Shown here: in pieces, positions 54,790 through 64,000 of the stretch
Layout of the letters: each line of letters begins with the position of its first letter
Position numbering within the stretch: the first letter of the stretch is position 1
From: Alicycliphilus denitrificans_A
Lineage (GTDB): Bacteria > Pseudomonadota > Gammaproteobacteria > Burkholderiales > Burkholderiaceae_C
Length of the DNA stretch: 64,000 bases
NCBI RefSeq assembly: GCF_044792555.1
Contig: NZ_CP126238.1
Location: 3,100,001-3,164,000, forward strand
Direction: 5' to 3'
Program-made: the position numbers and the translations under genes
Notes under the pieces: generated by a model
Databases searched by the model: none
What the model was told of the DNA's origin: nothing
Seen by the model: the letters and a program-made list of their open reading frames with translations, nothing else

Positions 54790-56322
54790 TCAAACGTCGA
54801 AGCGCACGCCCTGCGCCAGCGGCAGCGCGCCGCTGTAATTGATGGTGTTGGTGGCGCGGCGCATATAGCCCTTCCAGGCGTCCGAGCCCGATTCGCGCCC
54901 GCCACCGGTTTCCTTCTCGCCGCCAAAGGCCCCGCCGATCTCGGCGCCCGAGGTGCCGATGTTCACGTTGGCGATGCCGCAGTCGCTGCCGGCGGCCGAC
55001 ATGAAGCGCTCGGCGTCGGCCAGGCTCTGCGTGAAGATGGCCGAGGACAGGCCCTGCGGCACGGCGTTCTGCAGCGCGATGGCCGCGCCGGTGTCGCCGC
55101 CATAGCGCAGCACGTAGAGGATGGGGGCAAAGGTCTCCCGCTGCACCACCGCCGACTGCCCGGGCATCTGCACCAGCGCCGGGCGCACGTACCAGGCGTC
55201 CTGGCCCAGGTCCGCGCGCACGCGCTCGCCACCCAGCACCTGGCCGCCCTCGGCGCGGGCCTGCTCCAGCGCGCGCTGCATGGCGTCGAAGGCCGCGCGG
55301 TCGATCAGCGGGCCGACCAGCGTGCCCTGCTGCAGCGGATCGCCGATGGCGATGCTCTGGTAGATCTGCGCGAGCCGCGCCAGCAGCGCGTCGGCCACCG
55401 AAGCATGCACGATCAGGCGCCGCAGCGTGGTGCAGCGCTGGCCCGCCGTGCCCACGGCGGCGAAGGTGATGGCGCGCGCGGCCAGCTCCAGGTCAGCCGT
55501 GGGGGTGACAATCATGGCGTTGTTGCCGCCCAGTTCCAGGATGGCGCGGCCAAAGCGCTCGGCCACCTTCACGGCCACCTGCCGGCCCATGCGTGTCGAG
55601 CCCGTGGCGCTGAGCACGGGCACGAGCGGGCTGGCCGCCAGCGCCTCGCCCAGCTCGCGCCCACCGATCAGGAGCTGGCTCAGGCCCTCGGGCACGGTGC
55701 CCGGTTGGTCTGCATTGAAGGCCTCCATGGCCTGGCGCAGCAGCTGCTGGCAGGCGATGGCGGTGAGCGGCGTCTTCTCCGACGGCTTCCAGACGATGGC
55801 ATTGCCGCACACCAGCGCCAGGGCCGCGTTCCACGACCACACCGCCACCGGGAAATTGAAGGCCGAGATGATGCCCACCACGCCCATGGGGTGCCAGGTT
55901 TCCATCATGCGGTGGCCGGGCCGCTCGCTGGCTATCGTCAGGCCATGGAGCTGGCGCGACAGGCCGAGGGCGAAGTCGCAGATGTCGATCATCTCCTGCA
56001 CCTCGCCCTGCCCCTCGGCGGCGATTTTTCCCGCCTCCAGCGACACCAGCTCGCCCAGGGCCGCCTTGTGCCGGCGCAGCAGTTCGCCGAAGCGGCGCAC
56101 CAGCTCACCACGCACCGGGGCCGGCACCCCGCGCCAGCCCAGCCAGGCCTGGTGCGCCTGTGCTAGCGCCGCCTGCGCCTGTTCGGCGCTATGCGACTTC
56201 ACGCCGGCCAGCACCACACCGTCGCGCGGCGCGCGGATGCTCCAGTCCTGGCCCTCAAAAGCCCCAAGGTCCAGGCCCAGATCCTGCAAGACCTGCTGCA
56301 AACGCGTACGGGAATCCGACAT
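54790..56322 (-). CDS. Aldehyde dehydrogenase, ALDH7 / aminoadipate-semialdehyde type
   Basis: A 510-residue NAD(P)-dependent dehydrogenase. The active-site Cys is in GTAGQRCTTLRRL near residue 297 and the general base Glu in LELGGNNAMIV near 263. FGGEKETGGGRESGSDAWKGYMRRAT, read in overlapping pieces, is the C-terminal signature of the antiquitin group (ALDH7), which oxidises alpha-aminoadipate semialdehyde in lysine breakdown. No other lysine catabolic gene is near. A repeat copy precedes it, between this gene and dnaB. Substrate is an inference by subfamily. Confidence 0.88.
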   Translation of the reverse strand: MSDSRTRLQQVLQDLGLDLGAFEGQDWSIRAPRDGVVLAGVKSHSAEQAQAALAQAHQAWLGWRGVPAPVRGELVRRFGELLRRHKAALGELVSLEAGKIAAEGQGEVQEMIDICDFALGLSRQLHGLTIASERPGHRMMETWHPMGVVGIISAFNFPVAVWSWNAALALVCGNAIVWKPSEKTPLTAIACQQLLRQAMEAFNADQPGTVPEGLSQLLIGGRELGEALAASPLVPVLSATGSTRMGRQVAVKVAERFGRAILELGGNNAMIVTPTADLELAARAITFAAVGTAGQRCTTLRRLIVHASVADALLARLAQIYQSIAIGDPLQQGTLVGPLIDRAAFDAMQRALEQARAEGGQVLGGERVRADLGQDAWYVRPALVQMPGQSAVVQRETFAPILYVLRYGGDTGAAIALQNAVPQGLSSAIFTQSLADAERFMSAAGSDCGIANVNIGTSGAEIGGAFGGEKETGGGRESGSDAWKGYMRRATNTINYSGALPLAQGVRFDV

Positions 56323-56337
56323 TGCCTGCCTCCTAGG

Positions 56338-56394
56338 ATTAAAAAGGCCTTTGACGCTTATGTATCAAGCGCCTGTAGCTATTAATTTAATAAC
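56338..56394. repeat. Dispersed palindromic repeat, copy 11
   Basis: AAAAAGGCCTTTGACGCTTA, then GTATCAAGCGCC and TGTAGCTATTAATTT. Read on the minus strand it matches copies 1 and 6 well. It lies between dnaB and the ALDH gene (copy 10 is the partial one at 54714). Confidence 0.75.
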
Positions 56395-56403
56395 ACACCA
56401 GCA

Positions 56404-57816
56404 TCAATAGTCATCACCCGAGCCCATGGCCAGGTTCTCGAAGCGCGTCTGGTTCTTCTGGAAGAACAGCTTCACCGTGCCCGTGGGGCCGTTACGCTGC
56501 TTGCCGATGATGACCTCGGCGATGTTGGGCTCCTTGGAGTCCTTGTTGTAGTAGTCGTCGCGGTAGATGAACATGATGATGTCCGCGTCCTGCTCGATGG
56601 CGCCGGATTCGCGCAGGTCGCTCATCATGGGGCGCTTGTCGGTGCGCTGCTCCACCGAGCGGTTGAGCTGCGAGAGCGCGATCACCGGGCATTGCAGCTC
56701 TTTCGCCAGCATCTTCAGGCCGCGCGAGATTTCGCCCAGCTCGGTGGCGCGGTTGTCGGAGCTGCTCGATCCCGAGCCGCTCATCAGCTGCAGGTAGTCG
56801 ACCACGATCAGGCCCAGCTTGCCGCACTGGCGCGCCAGGCGCCGCGCGTTGGCGCGCAGCTCCGACGGCGTCAGGCCGGGCGTCTCGTCGATGTGCAGGC
56901 TCACCGTGCGCAGCCGCTCGATGGCCTCGGTCAGGCGCGGCCATTCCTCGTCGCTGAGCTTGCCGGTACGCAGGTTGCCCTGATTCACGCGGCCGATCGA
57001 GCCCACGATACGCACGGCCAGCTGGGCCGCGCCCATTTCCATGGAGAAGATGGCCACGGGCAGGCCCTCGTTGAGCGCCACATGCTCGGCAATGTTCACC
57101 GCGAACGAGGTCTTGCCCATGGACGGGCGCGCCGCCAGCACCACCAGGTCGCCCGCCTGCAGGCCGCTCGTCATGCGGTCCAGGTCGGCGAAACCCGAGG
57201 GCACGCCGGTCACATCCATGGGGTTGTCGGCCATCTCCTGCACGCGGTCGAGCAGGTCGATCACCAGGGTGTCGAGCGACTGAAAGCCCTGCTTCATGCG
57301 CGAGCCCTCTTCGCCGATGGCGAAGATCTTCTGCTCGGCCTCGTCCAGGATGCGCTCGACCGGCTTGCCCTGGGGGTTGAAGGCGTTGGTGGCGATCTCG
57401 TCGCTGGCGGTGACCAGCTTCCTCAGGATGGCGCGCTCGCGCACGATCTCGGCGTAGCGCCGGATGTTGCTGGCGCTGGGCACGTACTGCGCCAGGCTGT
57501 TCAGGTAGGCCAGGCCGCCCGTTTCCTCGGCCTTGCCCAGACCCTGCAGCTGCTCGTAGACCGTGATCACGTCGGCCGGCTTGCTGGCGTTGATCAGCGC
57601 GCCGATGGCGGCGTAGATCTGCTGGTGCTCGTGGCGGTAGAAGTCGCCATCCACCAGCAGGTCGCCCACCCGGTCCCAGGCCATGTTGTCCAGCAGCAGG
57701 CCGCCGAGCACGCTGGATTCGGCCTCTATCGAATGCGGCGGCACGCGCAGCTGGGCCACCTCGCGATCGGGCGTGGGAACATAGCCGTCAATGGGCAGGG
57801 GCAAAACGGCAGACAT
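56404..57816 (-). CDS. dnaB: Replicative DNA helicase DnaB
   Basis: Hexameric 5'-3' helicase of the replication fork, 470 residues. The N-terminal domain (LRVPPHSIEAESSVLGGLLLD) holds the primase-contacting region; the RecA-like domain has Walker A AARPSMGKTSFAVNIAEH, LIVVDYLQLMSG (Walker B), and ALSQLNRSVEQRTDKRPMMSDLRESGAIEQDAD in overlapping pieces, with the arginine finger in FIYRDDYYN. No intein interrupts the gene. A perfect DnaA box lies about 75 bp upstream. The ribosomal-protein operon is upstream on the same strand with a terminator between. Confidence 0.97.
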   Translation of the reverse strand: MSAVLPLPIDGYVPTPDREVAQLRVPPHSIEAESSVLGGLLLDNMAWDRVGDLLVDGDFYRHEHQQIYAAIGALINASKPADVITVYEQLQGLGKAEETGGLAYLNSLAQYVPSASNIRRYAEIVRERAILRKLVTASDEIATNAFNPQGKPVERILDEAEQKIFAIGEEGSRMKQGFQSLDTLVIDLLDRVQEMADNPMDVTGVPSGFADLDRMTSGLQAGDLVVLAARPSMGKTSFAVNIAEHVALNEGLPVAIFSMEMGAAQLAVRIVGSIGRVNQGNLRTGKLSDEEWPRLTEAIERLRTVSLHIDETPGLTPSELRANARRLARQCGKLGLIVVDYLQLMSGSGSSSSDNRATELGEISRGLKMLAKELQCPVIALSQLNRSVEQRTDKRPMMSDLRESGAIEQDADIIMFIYRDDYYNKDSKEPNIAEVIIGKQRNGPTGTVKLFFQKNQTRFENLAMGSGDDY

Positions 57817-57890
57817 GGGGAGAATGGCTTTCGAGGAAGGGCAAGCGTGGAATGCTAACGGCCGAGGCGATGGCCGTCACTGCACAACCC

Positions 57891-57899
57891 TGTGGATAA
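57891..57899 (-). promoter_or_regulatory. DnaA box upstream of dnaB
   Basis: TGTGGATAA on the plus strand is TTATCCACA on the minus strand, the high-affinity DnaA box. It lies 75 bp before the dnaB start. A single box, so more likely a regulatory site than an origin. Confidence 0.65.
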
Positions 57900-57943
57900 G
57901 GTGTGCGCAAACGGTGGCCTCCCCGTGCACAACGCAGGGGGAG

Positions 57944-57972
57944 AAAAAACAAAAGCCGCCCCAGGGGCGGCT
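57944..57972 (-). terminator. Terminator of the rpsF-priB-rpsR-rplI operon
   Basis: On the minus strand AGCCGCCCC-T-GGGGCGGCT, a perfect 9-bp hairpin with a single-base loop as drawn, followed by a T-rich run (TTTTGTTTTTTC), 30 bp after rplI. Confidence 0.9.
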
Positions 57973-58003
57973 CTCGTCAAACAAGCGCCGGGGCGCTTGG
58001 GCG

Positions 58004-58456
58004 TCAGGCGGTTTCGCCGTAGACCGAGACGGTGACGTCGACGACCACGTCGGTGTGCAGGGCCACCGAGATGGTGTTGTCGCCGACCACCTTGATGTGG
58101 CCGTTAGGCATGCGCACCTGGGACTTCACCAGGTTGTAGCCCAGCTTGTTCAGCTCTTCGGCGATGTCCTGGTTGGTCACGGAGCCGAACAGGCGGCCGT
58201 CCACACCGGCCTTCTGCGTCAGCTTGACGGCGGAGCCGGCCAGCTTCTCGCCCTGGGCCTGGGCGGCTGCCAGCTTCTCGGCGGCGGCCTTTTCCAGTTC
58301 GGCGCGGCGGGCCTCGAACTCGGCCTTGGCGGCCTCGGTAGCACGGCGGGCGCGGCCGGTGGGGATCAGAAAGTTGCGGGCGTAACCGTCCTTGACCTTG
58401 ACGATTTCGCCGAGGCTGCCGAGGTTGACGACCTTATCGAGCAGGATGACTTGCAT
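58004..58456 (-). CDS. rplI: 50S ribosomal protein bL9
   Basis: A 150-residue large-subunit protein. MQVILLDKVVNLGSLGEIVKV and KDGYARNFLIPTGRA are the conserved N-terminal rRNA-binding domain; a long central helix (AAKAEFEARRAELEKAAAEKL) joins it to the C-terminal domain with DGRLFGSVTNQDIAEEL. Last gene of the rpsF-priB-rpsR-rplI operon and followed by a strong terminator. Confidence 0.98.
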   Translation of the reverse strand: MQVILLDKVVNLGSLGEIVKVKDGYARNFLIPTGRARRATEAAKAEFEARRAELEKAAAEKLAAAQAQGEKLAGSAVKLTQKAGVDGRLFGSVTNQDIAEELNKLGYNLVKSQVRMPNGHIKVVGDNTISVALHTDVVVDVTVSVYGETA

Positions 58457-58470
58457 GGGAATCGTGCTCC

Positions 58471-58752
58471 TTAGATCTTGTGCTGGTCGCTGTAGGGCAC
58501 CAGAGCCAGGAAGCGGGCGCGCTTGATGGCGGTGTTGAGCTGGCGCTGATAGATGGCGCGCGTGCCGGTCAGGCGCGCGGGGATGATCTTGCCGTTCTCG
58601 GCGATGAAGTCACGCAGCGTGTCCACATCCTTGTAGTCGATCTCTTCGACGCCGGCGACGGTGAAGCGGCAGAAGCGCTTGCGCTTGAACAGCAGCGACT
58701 GGGTGTTGCGCTTGGGGCGCTTGTCCTTGTTGAATTTCTTGAACGTGGCCAT
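58471..58752 (-). CDS. rpsR: 30S ribosomal protein bS18
   Basis: A 93-residue small-subunit protein that pairs with S6 on the platform. The body is FCRFTVAGVEEIDYKDVDTLRDFI, then KIIPARLTGTRAIYQRQLNTAIKRARFLALVPYSD in overlapping pieces. A basic N-terminal extension (MATFKKFNKDKRPKRNTQSLLFKRKR) is typical of beta-proteobacteria. Third gene of the operon, 14 bp ahead of rplI. Confidence 0.98.
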   Translation of the reverse strand: MATFKKFNKDKRPKRNTQSLLFKRKRFCRFTVAGVEEIDYKDVDTLRDFIAENGKIIPARLTGTRAIYQRQLNTAIKRARFLALVPYSDQHKI

Positions 58753-58771
58753 ATGTAAAGCCTCTTGAAAA

Positions 58772-59062
58772 TTAATCTTGTTGAATATCCTGGATGTGAA
58801 ACACCAAACCCTTGCCGCCCCGCCCCGTGGCCAGAAAGCCCTGGAATGCCCAGAGGCTTCCGAGTGCCTGCCGTGCCAGCCGCTCGGCCAATGTGCCGAA
58901 GGCGACCGCCTTGACGCTGGCCTTGACCTGGCGCGCAGCGCCTGCCTCTTGCTGCTGCGACTCGTGCTCGAGCCGCAGGTCCAGCGCCGGCAGGCCGGCG
59001 GGCGTGTAGCGCAGGGGCTGTGTCTCGGCGATACAGGCCGTCAGGGTCCAATGGTTGTTCAC
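58772..59062 (-). CDS. priB: Primosomal replication protein PriB
   Basis: A 96-residue single-stranded-DNA-binding protein of replication restart. The OB-fold segments are NHWTLTACIAETQPLRYTPAGLPALDLRLEHES (overlapping pieces), VKASVKAVAFGTLAERLA and WAFQGFLATGRGGKGLVFHIQDIQ. It is between rpsF and rpsR, the usual place in beta- and gammaproteobacteria. Its start lies 25 bp after rpsF. Confidence 0.93.
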   Translation of the reverse strand: MNNHWTLTACIAETQPLRYTPAGLPALDLRLEHESQQQEAGAARQVKASVKAVAFGTLAERLARQALGSLWAFQGFLATGRGGKGLVFHIQDIQQD

Positions 59063-59087
59063 ACCTCCCGGCTAATCGGCTGGGCGA

Positions 59088-59462
59088 TCAGCGCTCGGTG
59101 GCAGCAAACTCGGCCTGGCTGGCCTTGCGGGCTTCTTCGCGCTCGACGGTCTTCATCATCGAAGAGGGGCCGGTGTCGGCCTTCTTCTTCTGCACCGTCA
59201 GGTGGCGCAGCACGGCGTCGTTGAACTTGAAGGCGTGCTCCAGCTCGGCCATCACGGCCTGGTCGGCTTCAATGTTCAGGCACAGGTAGTGGGCCTTGGC
59301 GAGCTTGTTGATCAGGTAGGCCAGCTGGCGGCGGCCCCAATCTTCCACGCGGTGCACCTGGCCACCGCCGGCGGTGATCATGCCCTTGTAGCGCTCCAGC
59401 ATGGCCGGAACCTGCTCGCTTTGATCCGGGTGGATCAACAAAATGATTTCGTAGTGACGCAT
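59088..59462 (-). CDS. rpsF: 30S ribosomal protein bS6
   Basis: A 124-residue small-subunit protein, first gene of its operon. MRHYEIILLIHPDQSEQVPAM, GQVHRVEDWGRRQLAYLINKL and HYLCLNIEADQAVMAELEHAF are the S6 core; the tail is charged. The ATG at 59462 has GGAG about 8 bases upstream; the longer upstream frame has no family match. Expression is probably driven by the TATAAT promoter at 59528. Confidence 0.98.
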   Translation of the reverse strand: MRHYEIILLIHPDQSEQVPAMLERYKGMITAGGGQVHRVEDWGRRQLAYLINKLAKAHYLCLNIEADQAVMAELEHAFKFNDAVLRHLTVQKKKADTGPSSMMKTVEREEARKASQAEFAATER

Positions 59463-59527
59463 GCAAACTCCTTTTGGATGACACCACCCGCCGCGTCGTG
59501 TAGCAGTGTGGCAAGGCAAAGCCGGGC

Positions 59528-59556
59528 ATTATAACCATTAGCGCCAAGCCTGTACA
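59528..59556 (-). promoter_or_regulatory. rpsF operon promoter
   Basis: On the minus strand TGTACA (59551-59556), a 17-bp spacer and a perfect TATAAT (59528-59533) fit a strong sigma-70 promoter; the rpsF start is 66 bp downstream. Confidence 0.75.
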
Positions 59557-59627
59557 CTGCGGGTCGGCGCGCGAACGGCACTGAGCAGGAGTCAAGGCAA
59601 CAAATGGCGGCAAATACCGCTTTTTTG

Positions 59628-59655
59628 CTTGAAGTCCACCGACCCGCCCTTATCT
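59628..59655 (+). promoter_or_regulatory. Heat-shock (sigma-32-like) promoter of grpE-dnaK-dnaJ
   Basis: CTTGAA (59628-59633), a 14-bp spacer and CCTTATCT (59648-59655) match the CTTGAA-N13/14-CCCCATNT consensus of sigma-32 promoters. The grpE start is 38 bp beyond. Confidence 0.75.
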
Positions 59656-59693
59656 GGCGCGCATCCAGCATTGCAAACTCAACCGTAGCCGAC

Positions 59694-60230
59694 ATGTCTG
59701 ACATCCAGAATTCCGCCCCCGCCCCCGAAGAGATCGAAGCCGCATTGGCGGCCAATGCAGCCGACGAACTGGCCCGCCTCGAGGTCGAGCTCGCCGAGCT
59801 CAAGACCAAGAGCGCCGAGCTGGCCGACCAGTTCCTGCGCGCCAAGGCCGAGGCCGAAAACGCCCGCCGCCGCGCCGAGGAGGAGGTCTCAAAGGCACGC
59901 AAATTCGGCATCGAGAGCTTTGCCGAAAGCCTGCTGCCCGTGTGCGACAGCCTGGATGCGGCCCTGTCCATAGAAAGCGCAACCGCCGAGCAGCTACGCG
60001 AGGGCTCTGATGCCACGCTACGCCAGCTGGTGACGGCGCTGGAGCGCAACAAGGTGGTGGTGATCAATCCCGCTGCCGGCGCCAAGTTTGACCCTCACCA
60101 GCACCAGGCCATCAGCATGGTGCCAGCCGAGCAGGAGCCCAACACGGTGGTCAGCGTGCTGCAAAAGGGCTACCTGATCGCAGACCGCGTGCTGCGCCCG
60201 GCCCTGGTCACGGTGGCGGCACCAAAATAA
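59694..60230 (+). CDS. grpE: Nucleotide exchange factor GrpE
   Basis: Releases ADP from DnaK; 178 residues. A long coiled-coil N-terminus (LARLEVELAELKTKSAELAD, FLRAKAEAENARRRAEEEV) is followed by FGIESFAESLLPVCDSLDAAL and the beta-domain FDPHQHQAISMVPAEQEPNTV, GYLIADRVLRPALVTVA. The ATG at 59694 lies shortly after the sigma-32-like promoter; the longer frame from 59604 would overlap that promoter and is rejected. Confidence 0.97.
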   Translation: MSDIQNSAPAPEEIEAALAANAADELARLEVELAELKTKSAELADQFLRAKAEAENARRRAEEEVSKARKFGIESFAESLLPVCDSLDAALSIESATAEQLREGSDATLRQLVTALERNKVVVINPAAGAKFDPHQHQAISMVPAEQEPNTVVSVLQKGYLIADRVLRPALVTVAAPK

Positions 60231-60305
60231 GCGCCACCCCCTTGAAACGGCGCAAGTCATTCACAGTTAAGACGCATCCAAACATTCCAGCATTCGGAGA
60301 AAAAC

Positions 60306-62249
<1,944 letters not shown>

Positions 62250-62283
62250 CGACGCAGCGTCTGCGCTGACGCGCTGACGCCAT

Positions 62284-62320
62284 CGCCGCGCCGCGTCCCA
62301 TCGCCGGGGACGGCGCGGCG
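62284..62320 (+). other. Stem-loop between dnaK and dnaJ
   Basis: CGCCGCGCCGCGTCCC pairs with GGGACGGCGCGGCG across a short loop, with a two-base bulge, and no T run follows. It may stabilise the dnaK 3' end or limit dnaJ expression; no terminator function is expected without a T run. Confidence 0.6.
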
Positions 62321-62349
62321 CAATCACTTCCACGGCCCCACAGACCACC

Positions 62350-63483
62350 ATGTCCAAGAGAGATTTTTACGAGATCCTTGGCGTTCCCAAGAACGCCTCG
62401 GAGGACGAGCTCAAGAAAGCCTATCGCAAGCTCGCGATGAAGTATCACCCTGACCGCAATCAGGGTGACGCTGCCAAGCCCGCCGAGGAGAAATTCAAGG
62501 AGGTCAAGGAGGCCTACGAGATCCTGTCCGACGCGCAAAAGCGTGCCGCCTACGACCAGTACGGCCACGCGGGCGTGGACCCCAACATGCGTGGCGGCAT
62601 GGGTGGCACCGAGGGCTTTGGCGGTTTTGCCGAAGCCTTTGGCGACATCTTTGGCGACATGTTCGGCGGTCAGCGCGGCGGACGTGGCGGCCGCCAGGTC
62701 TATCGCGGCAACGATTTGTCCTATGCCATGGACATCTCGCTAGAGGAAGCAGCCCATGGCAAGGAGGCGCAGATCCGCATCCCGAGCTGGGAGGCCTGCG
62801 ACACCTGCCATGGCAGTGGCGCCAAGCCCGGCACCAGCGCCAAGACCTGCGGCACCTGCAACGGCGCCGGCGCGGTGCAGATGCGCCAGGGTTTCTTCAG
62901 CGTGCAGCAGACCTGCCCGCATTGCCGCGGCACGGGCAAGATCATTCCCGAGCCCTGCACCAGTTGCCACGGCCAGGGCAAGGTCAAACGCCAGAAGACG
63001 CTGGAGGTGAAGATCCCCGCCGGCATCGACGACGGCATGCGCATCCGCTCCACCGGCAACGGCGAGCCGGGCACCAACGGCGGCCCGCCGGGCGACCTGT
63101 ACATCGAGATCCGCATCAGGAAGCATGACATCTTCGAGCGCGACGGCGACGACCTGCACTGCCAGGTGCCGGTGAGCTTCATCACCGCGGCGCTGGGCGG
63201 CGAGATCGAGGTGCCTACGCTCGCCGGCAAGGCCGCCATCGACATCCCCGAGGGCACGCAGGCCGGCAAGCAGTTCCGCCTGCGCGGCAAGGGTATCAAG
63301 GGCGTGCGCGCCAGCTACCCCGGCGACCTGTACTGCCACATCGTGGTCGAGACCCCGGTCAAGCTGACCGAGCACCAGCGCAAGCTGCTCAAGGAGCTCG
63401 ACGAGTCGCTGAAGAAGGGCGGGGGCAAGCATTCGCCCTCCACCGAGAGCTGGACCGACCGGCTCAAGAGCTTCTTCAGCTGA
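62350..63483 (+). CDS. dnaJ: Co-chaperone DnaJ (Hsp40)
   Basis: A 377-residue type I J protein that stimulates DnaK ATPase. The J domain holds KRDFYEILGVPKNASEDELKK and the HPD motif in MKYHPDRNQ, followed by the Gly/Phe-rich region, four CxxCxGxG zinc motifs (CDTCHGSG, CGTCNGAG, CPHCRGTG, CTSCHGQG) and the C-terminal substrate domain with GDLYIEIRIRKHDIFERDGDD in overlapping pieces. Third gene of the operon; a perfect terminator follows. Confidence 0.98.
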   Translation: MSKRDFYEILGVPKNASEDELKKAYRKLAMKYHPDRNQGDAAKPAEEKFKEVKEAYEILSDAQKRAAYDQYGHAGVDPNMRGGMGGTEGFGGFAEAFGDIFGDMFGGQRGGRGGRQVYRGNDLSYAMDISLEEAAHGKEAQIRIPSWEACDTCHGSGAKPGTSAKTCGTCNGAGAVQMRQGFFSVQQTCPHCRGTGKIIPEPCTSCHGQGKVKRQKTLEVKIPAGIDDGMRIRSTGNGEPGTNGGPPGDLYIEIRIRKHDIFERDGDDLHCQVPVSFITAALGGEIEVPTLAGKAAIDIPEGTQAGKQFRLRGKGIKGVRASYPGDLYCHIVVETPVKLTEHQRKLLKELDESLKKGGGKHSPSTESWTDRLKSFFS

Positions 63484-63497
63484 GCCTGAAGCCCCAA

Positions 63498-63526
63498 AAC
63501 GGCACGCCATGCGTGCCGTTTTTTTT
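63498..63526. terminator. Terminator between dnaJ and the tryptophanase-like gene
   Basis: AACGGCACGC-CAT-GCGTGCCGTT and six further T. It lies between convergent genes and may serve both, though the T run is on the dnaJ side. Confidence 0.92.
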
Positions 63527-63532
63527 ATGTGC

Positions 63533-64000
63533 TTACACCCACGCGCACTCGCAGGTGAAGTGGCGCAGGAACCGGGGCTGCTTGGTGATCTTCACGCCGC
63601 GGATGCTCGCGGCCTTCTGCTTGACCTCGGCGATCACCTCGGCCGCGTAGTCGAAGTGGCTCTGCGTGTACATGCGGCGCGGAAAGGCCAGGCGCACCAG
63701 CTCCATGCTGTGGTAGGTCTCTGTGCCATCCTGAAGGCGCTTGCCGAACATCACCGAGCCGATCTCCACACCGCGTATGCCGCCCTCCAGGTACAGCGCA
63801 TTGCACAGCGCCCAGGCCGGGTAATGTGCAACGGGCATGTCGGGCAGCACGGTGCGCGCGTCGATGTAGACGGCGTGGCCGCCCGTGGGCTTGACGAAAC
63901 CCACCCCGGCGGCCTCCAGCTTTTCACCCAGGTATTCGGCGGTGCGCAGGCGGTAGCGCAGATAGTCCTCCTGCAGGCCCTCCTCGAGCCCCACGGCCAG
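63533..64000 (-). CDS. tnaA: Tryptophanase / beta-eliminating lyase, C-terminal part
   Basis: Only the last 155 codons are in the window; the gene continues past its right edge, so start and PLP lysine are not seen. The part visible reads GLEEGLQEDYLRYRLRTAEYLG, PTGGHAVYIDARTVLPDMPV, HYPAWALCNALYLEGGIRGVEIGSVMFG in overlapping pieces, SMELVRLAFPRRMYTQSH and LRHFTCECAWV, the C-terminal pattern of tryptophanase and tyrosine phenol-lyase. Tryptophanase is the better match because of FPRRMYTQ and the LRHFT end, but tyrosine phenol-lyase is not excluded. Convergent with dnaJ. Confidence 0.8.
   Translation of the reverse strand: MAVGLEEGLQEDYLRYRLRTAEYLGEKLEAAGVGFVKPTGGHAVYIDARTVLPDMPVAHYPAWALCNALYLEGGIRGVEIGSVMFGKRLQDGTETYHSMELVRLAFPRRMYTQSHFDYAAEVIAEVKQKAASIRGVKITKQPRFLRHFTCECAWV

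Noticed and set aside
57891..57899. Replication origin near dnaB
   Set aside because: There is only one DnaA box, no cluster, no AT-rich unwinding element and no dnaA or dnaN nearby.

Overview
The window looks like chromosomal DNA from a high-GC denitrifying beta-proteobacterium of the Comamonadaceae (Acidovorax / Alicycliphilus / Comamonas relatives). The basis is an Omp32-type porin, an H-NS protein of the short Burkholderiales type, a TAT-type (clade I) nosZ cluster, purine degradation through glyoxylate carboligase, the rpsF-priB-rpsR-rplI operon next to dnaB, and a dispersed ~50 bp palindromic repeat of a kind I associate with this family. This placement is inference; no rRNA or tRNA gene is present to anchor it. 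Nearly all of the sequence is coding. I found no CRISPR array, tRNA, insertion sequence, integrase or prophage gene.

Layout. 1-5964: a truncated membrane diguanylate cyclase, a Crp/Fnr-family regulator, a porin and an EAL/GGDEF protein. 6081-14283: housekeeping genes (HIT hydrolase, miaA, an orphan LolD-like ATPase, a flavin monooxygenase, acnA, an H-NS protein, apaH). 14382-25326: nitrous oxide respiration. apbE/nosX and a c-type cytochrome run leftward; a small DUF2946-like gene, nosZ, nosR, nosD, nosF, nosY, nosL and a second NosL-family gene run rightward; a perfect TTGAT-N4-ATCAA box lies between them. 25401-28513: rhlE-type helicase, zinc metallopeptidase, dcd.

28627-46489 is a purine/ureide catabolic island. 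PuuD oxidises urate, HiuH opens 5-hydroxyisourate, a UraD-allantoate amidohydrolase fusion and PuuE (allantoinase) take the product on towards glyoxylate, and Gcl, Hyi, GlxR and glycerate kinase convert glyoxylate to phosphoglycerate. XdhC, an NCS2 permease, an unusual M20 hydrolase and a gamma-glutamyltransferase are interspersed. A shared AAGTGTATACAA-like motif in four promoters suggests one regulon, probably run by the local GntR-FCD protein; a LysR regulator faces gcl.

46692-64000 is mostly core: malic enzyme, two YceI proteins with cytochrome b561, a CheX-like DUF3334-type protein, peroxiredoxin, PIN-PhoH ATPase, an ALDH7-type dehydrogenase, dnaB, the ribosomal/PriB operon, grpE-dnaK-dnaJ behind a sigma-32-like promoter, and the 3' end of a tryptophanase-like gene.

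The least ordinary signals are the palindromic repeat family (about eleven copies, two inside housekeeping reading frames and one forming a C-terminus), the candidate purine-regulon operator, the perfect terminator between nosZ and nosR, and the M20 enzyme lacking the usual bridging aspartate. I did not find a wholly new defence or mobile system.
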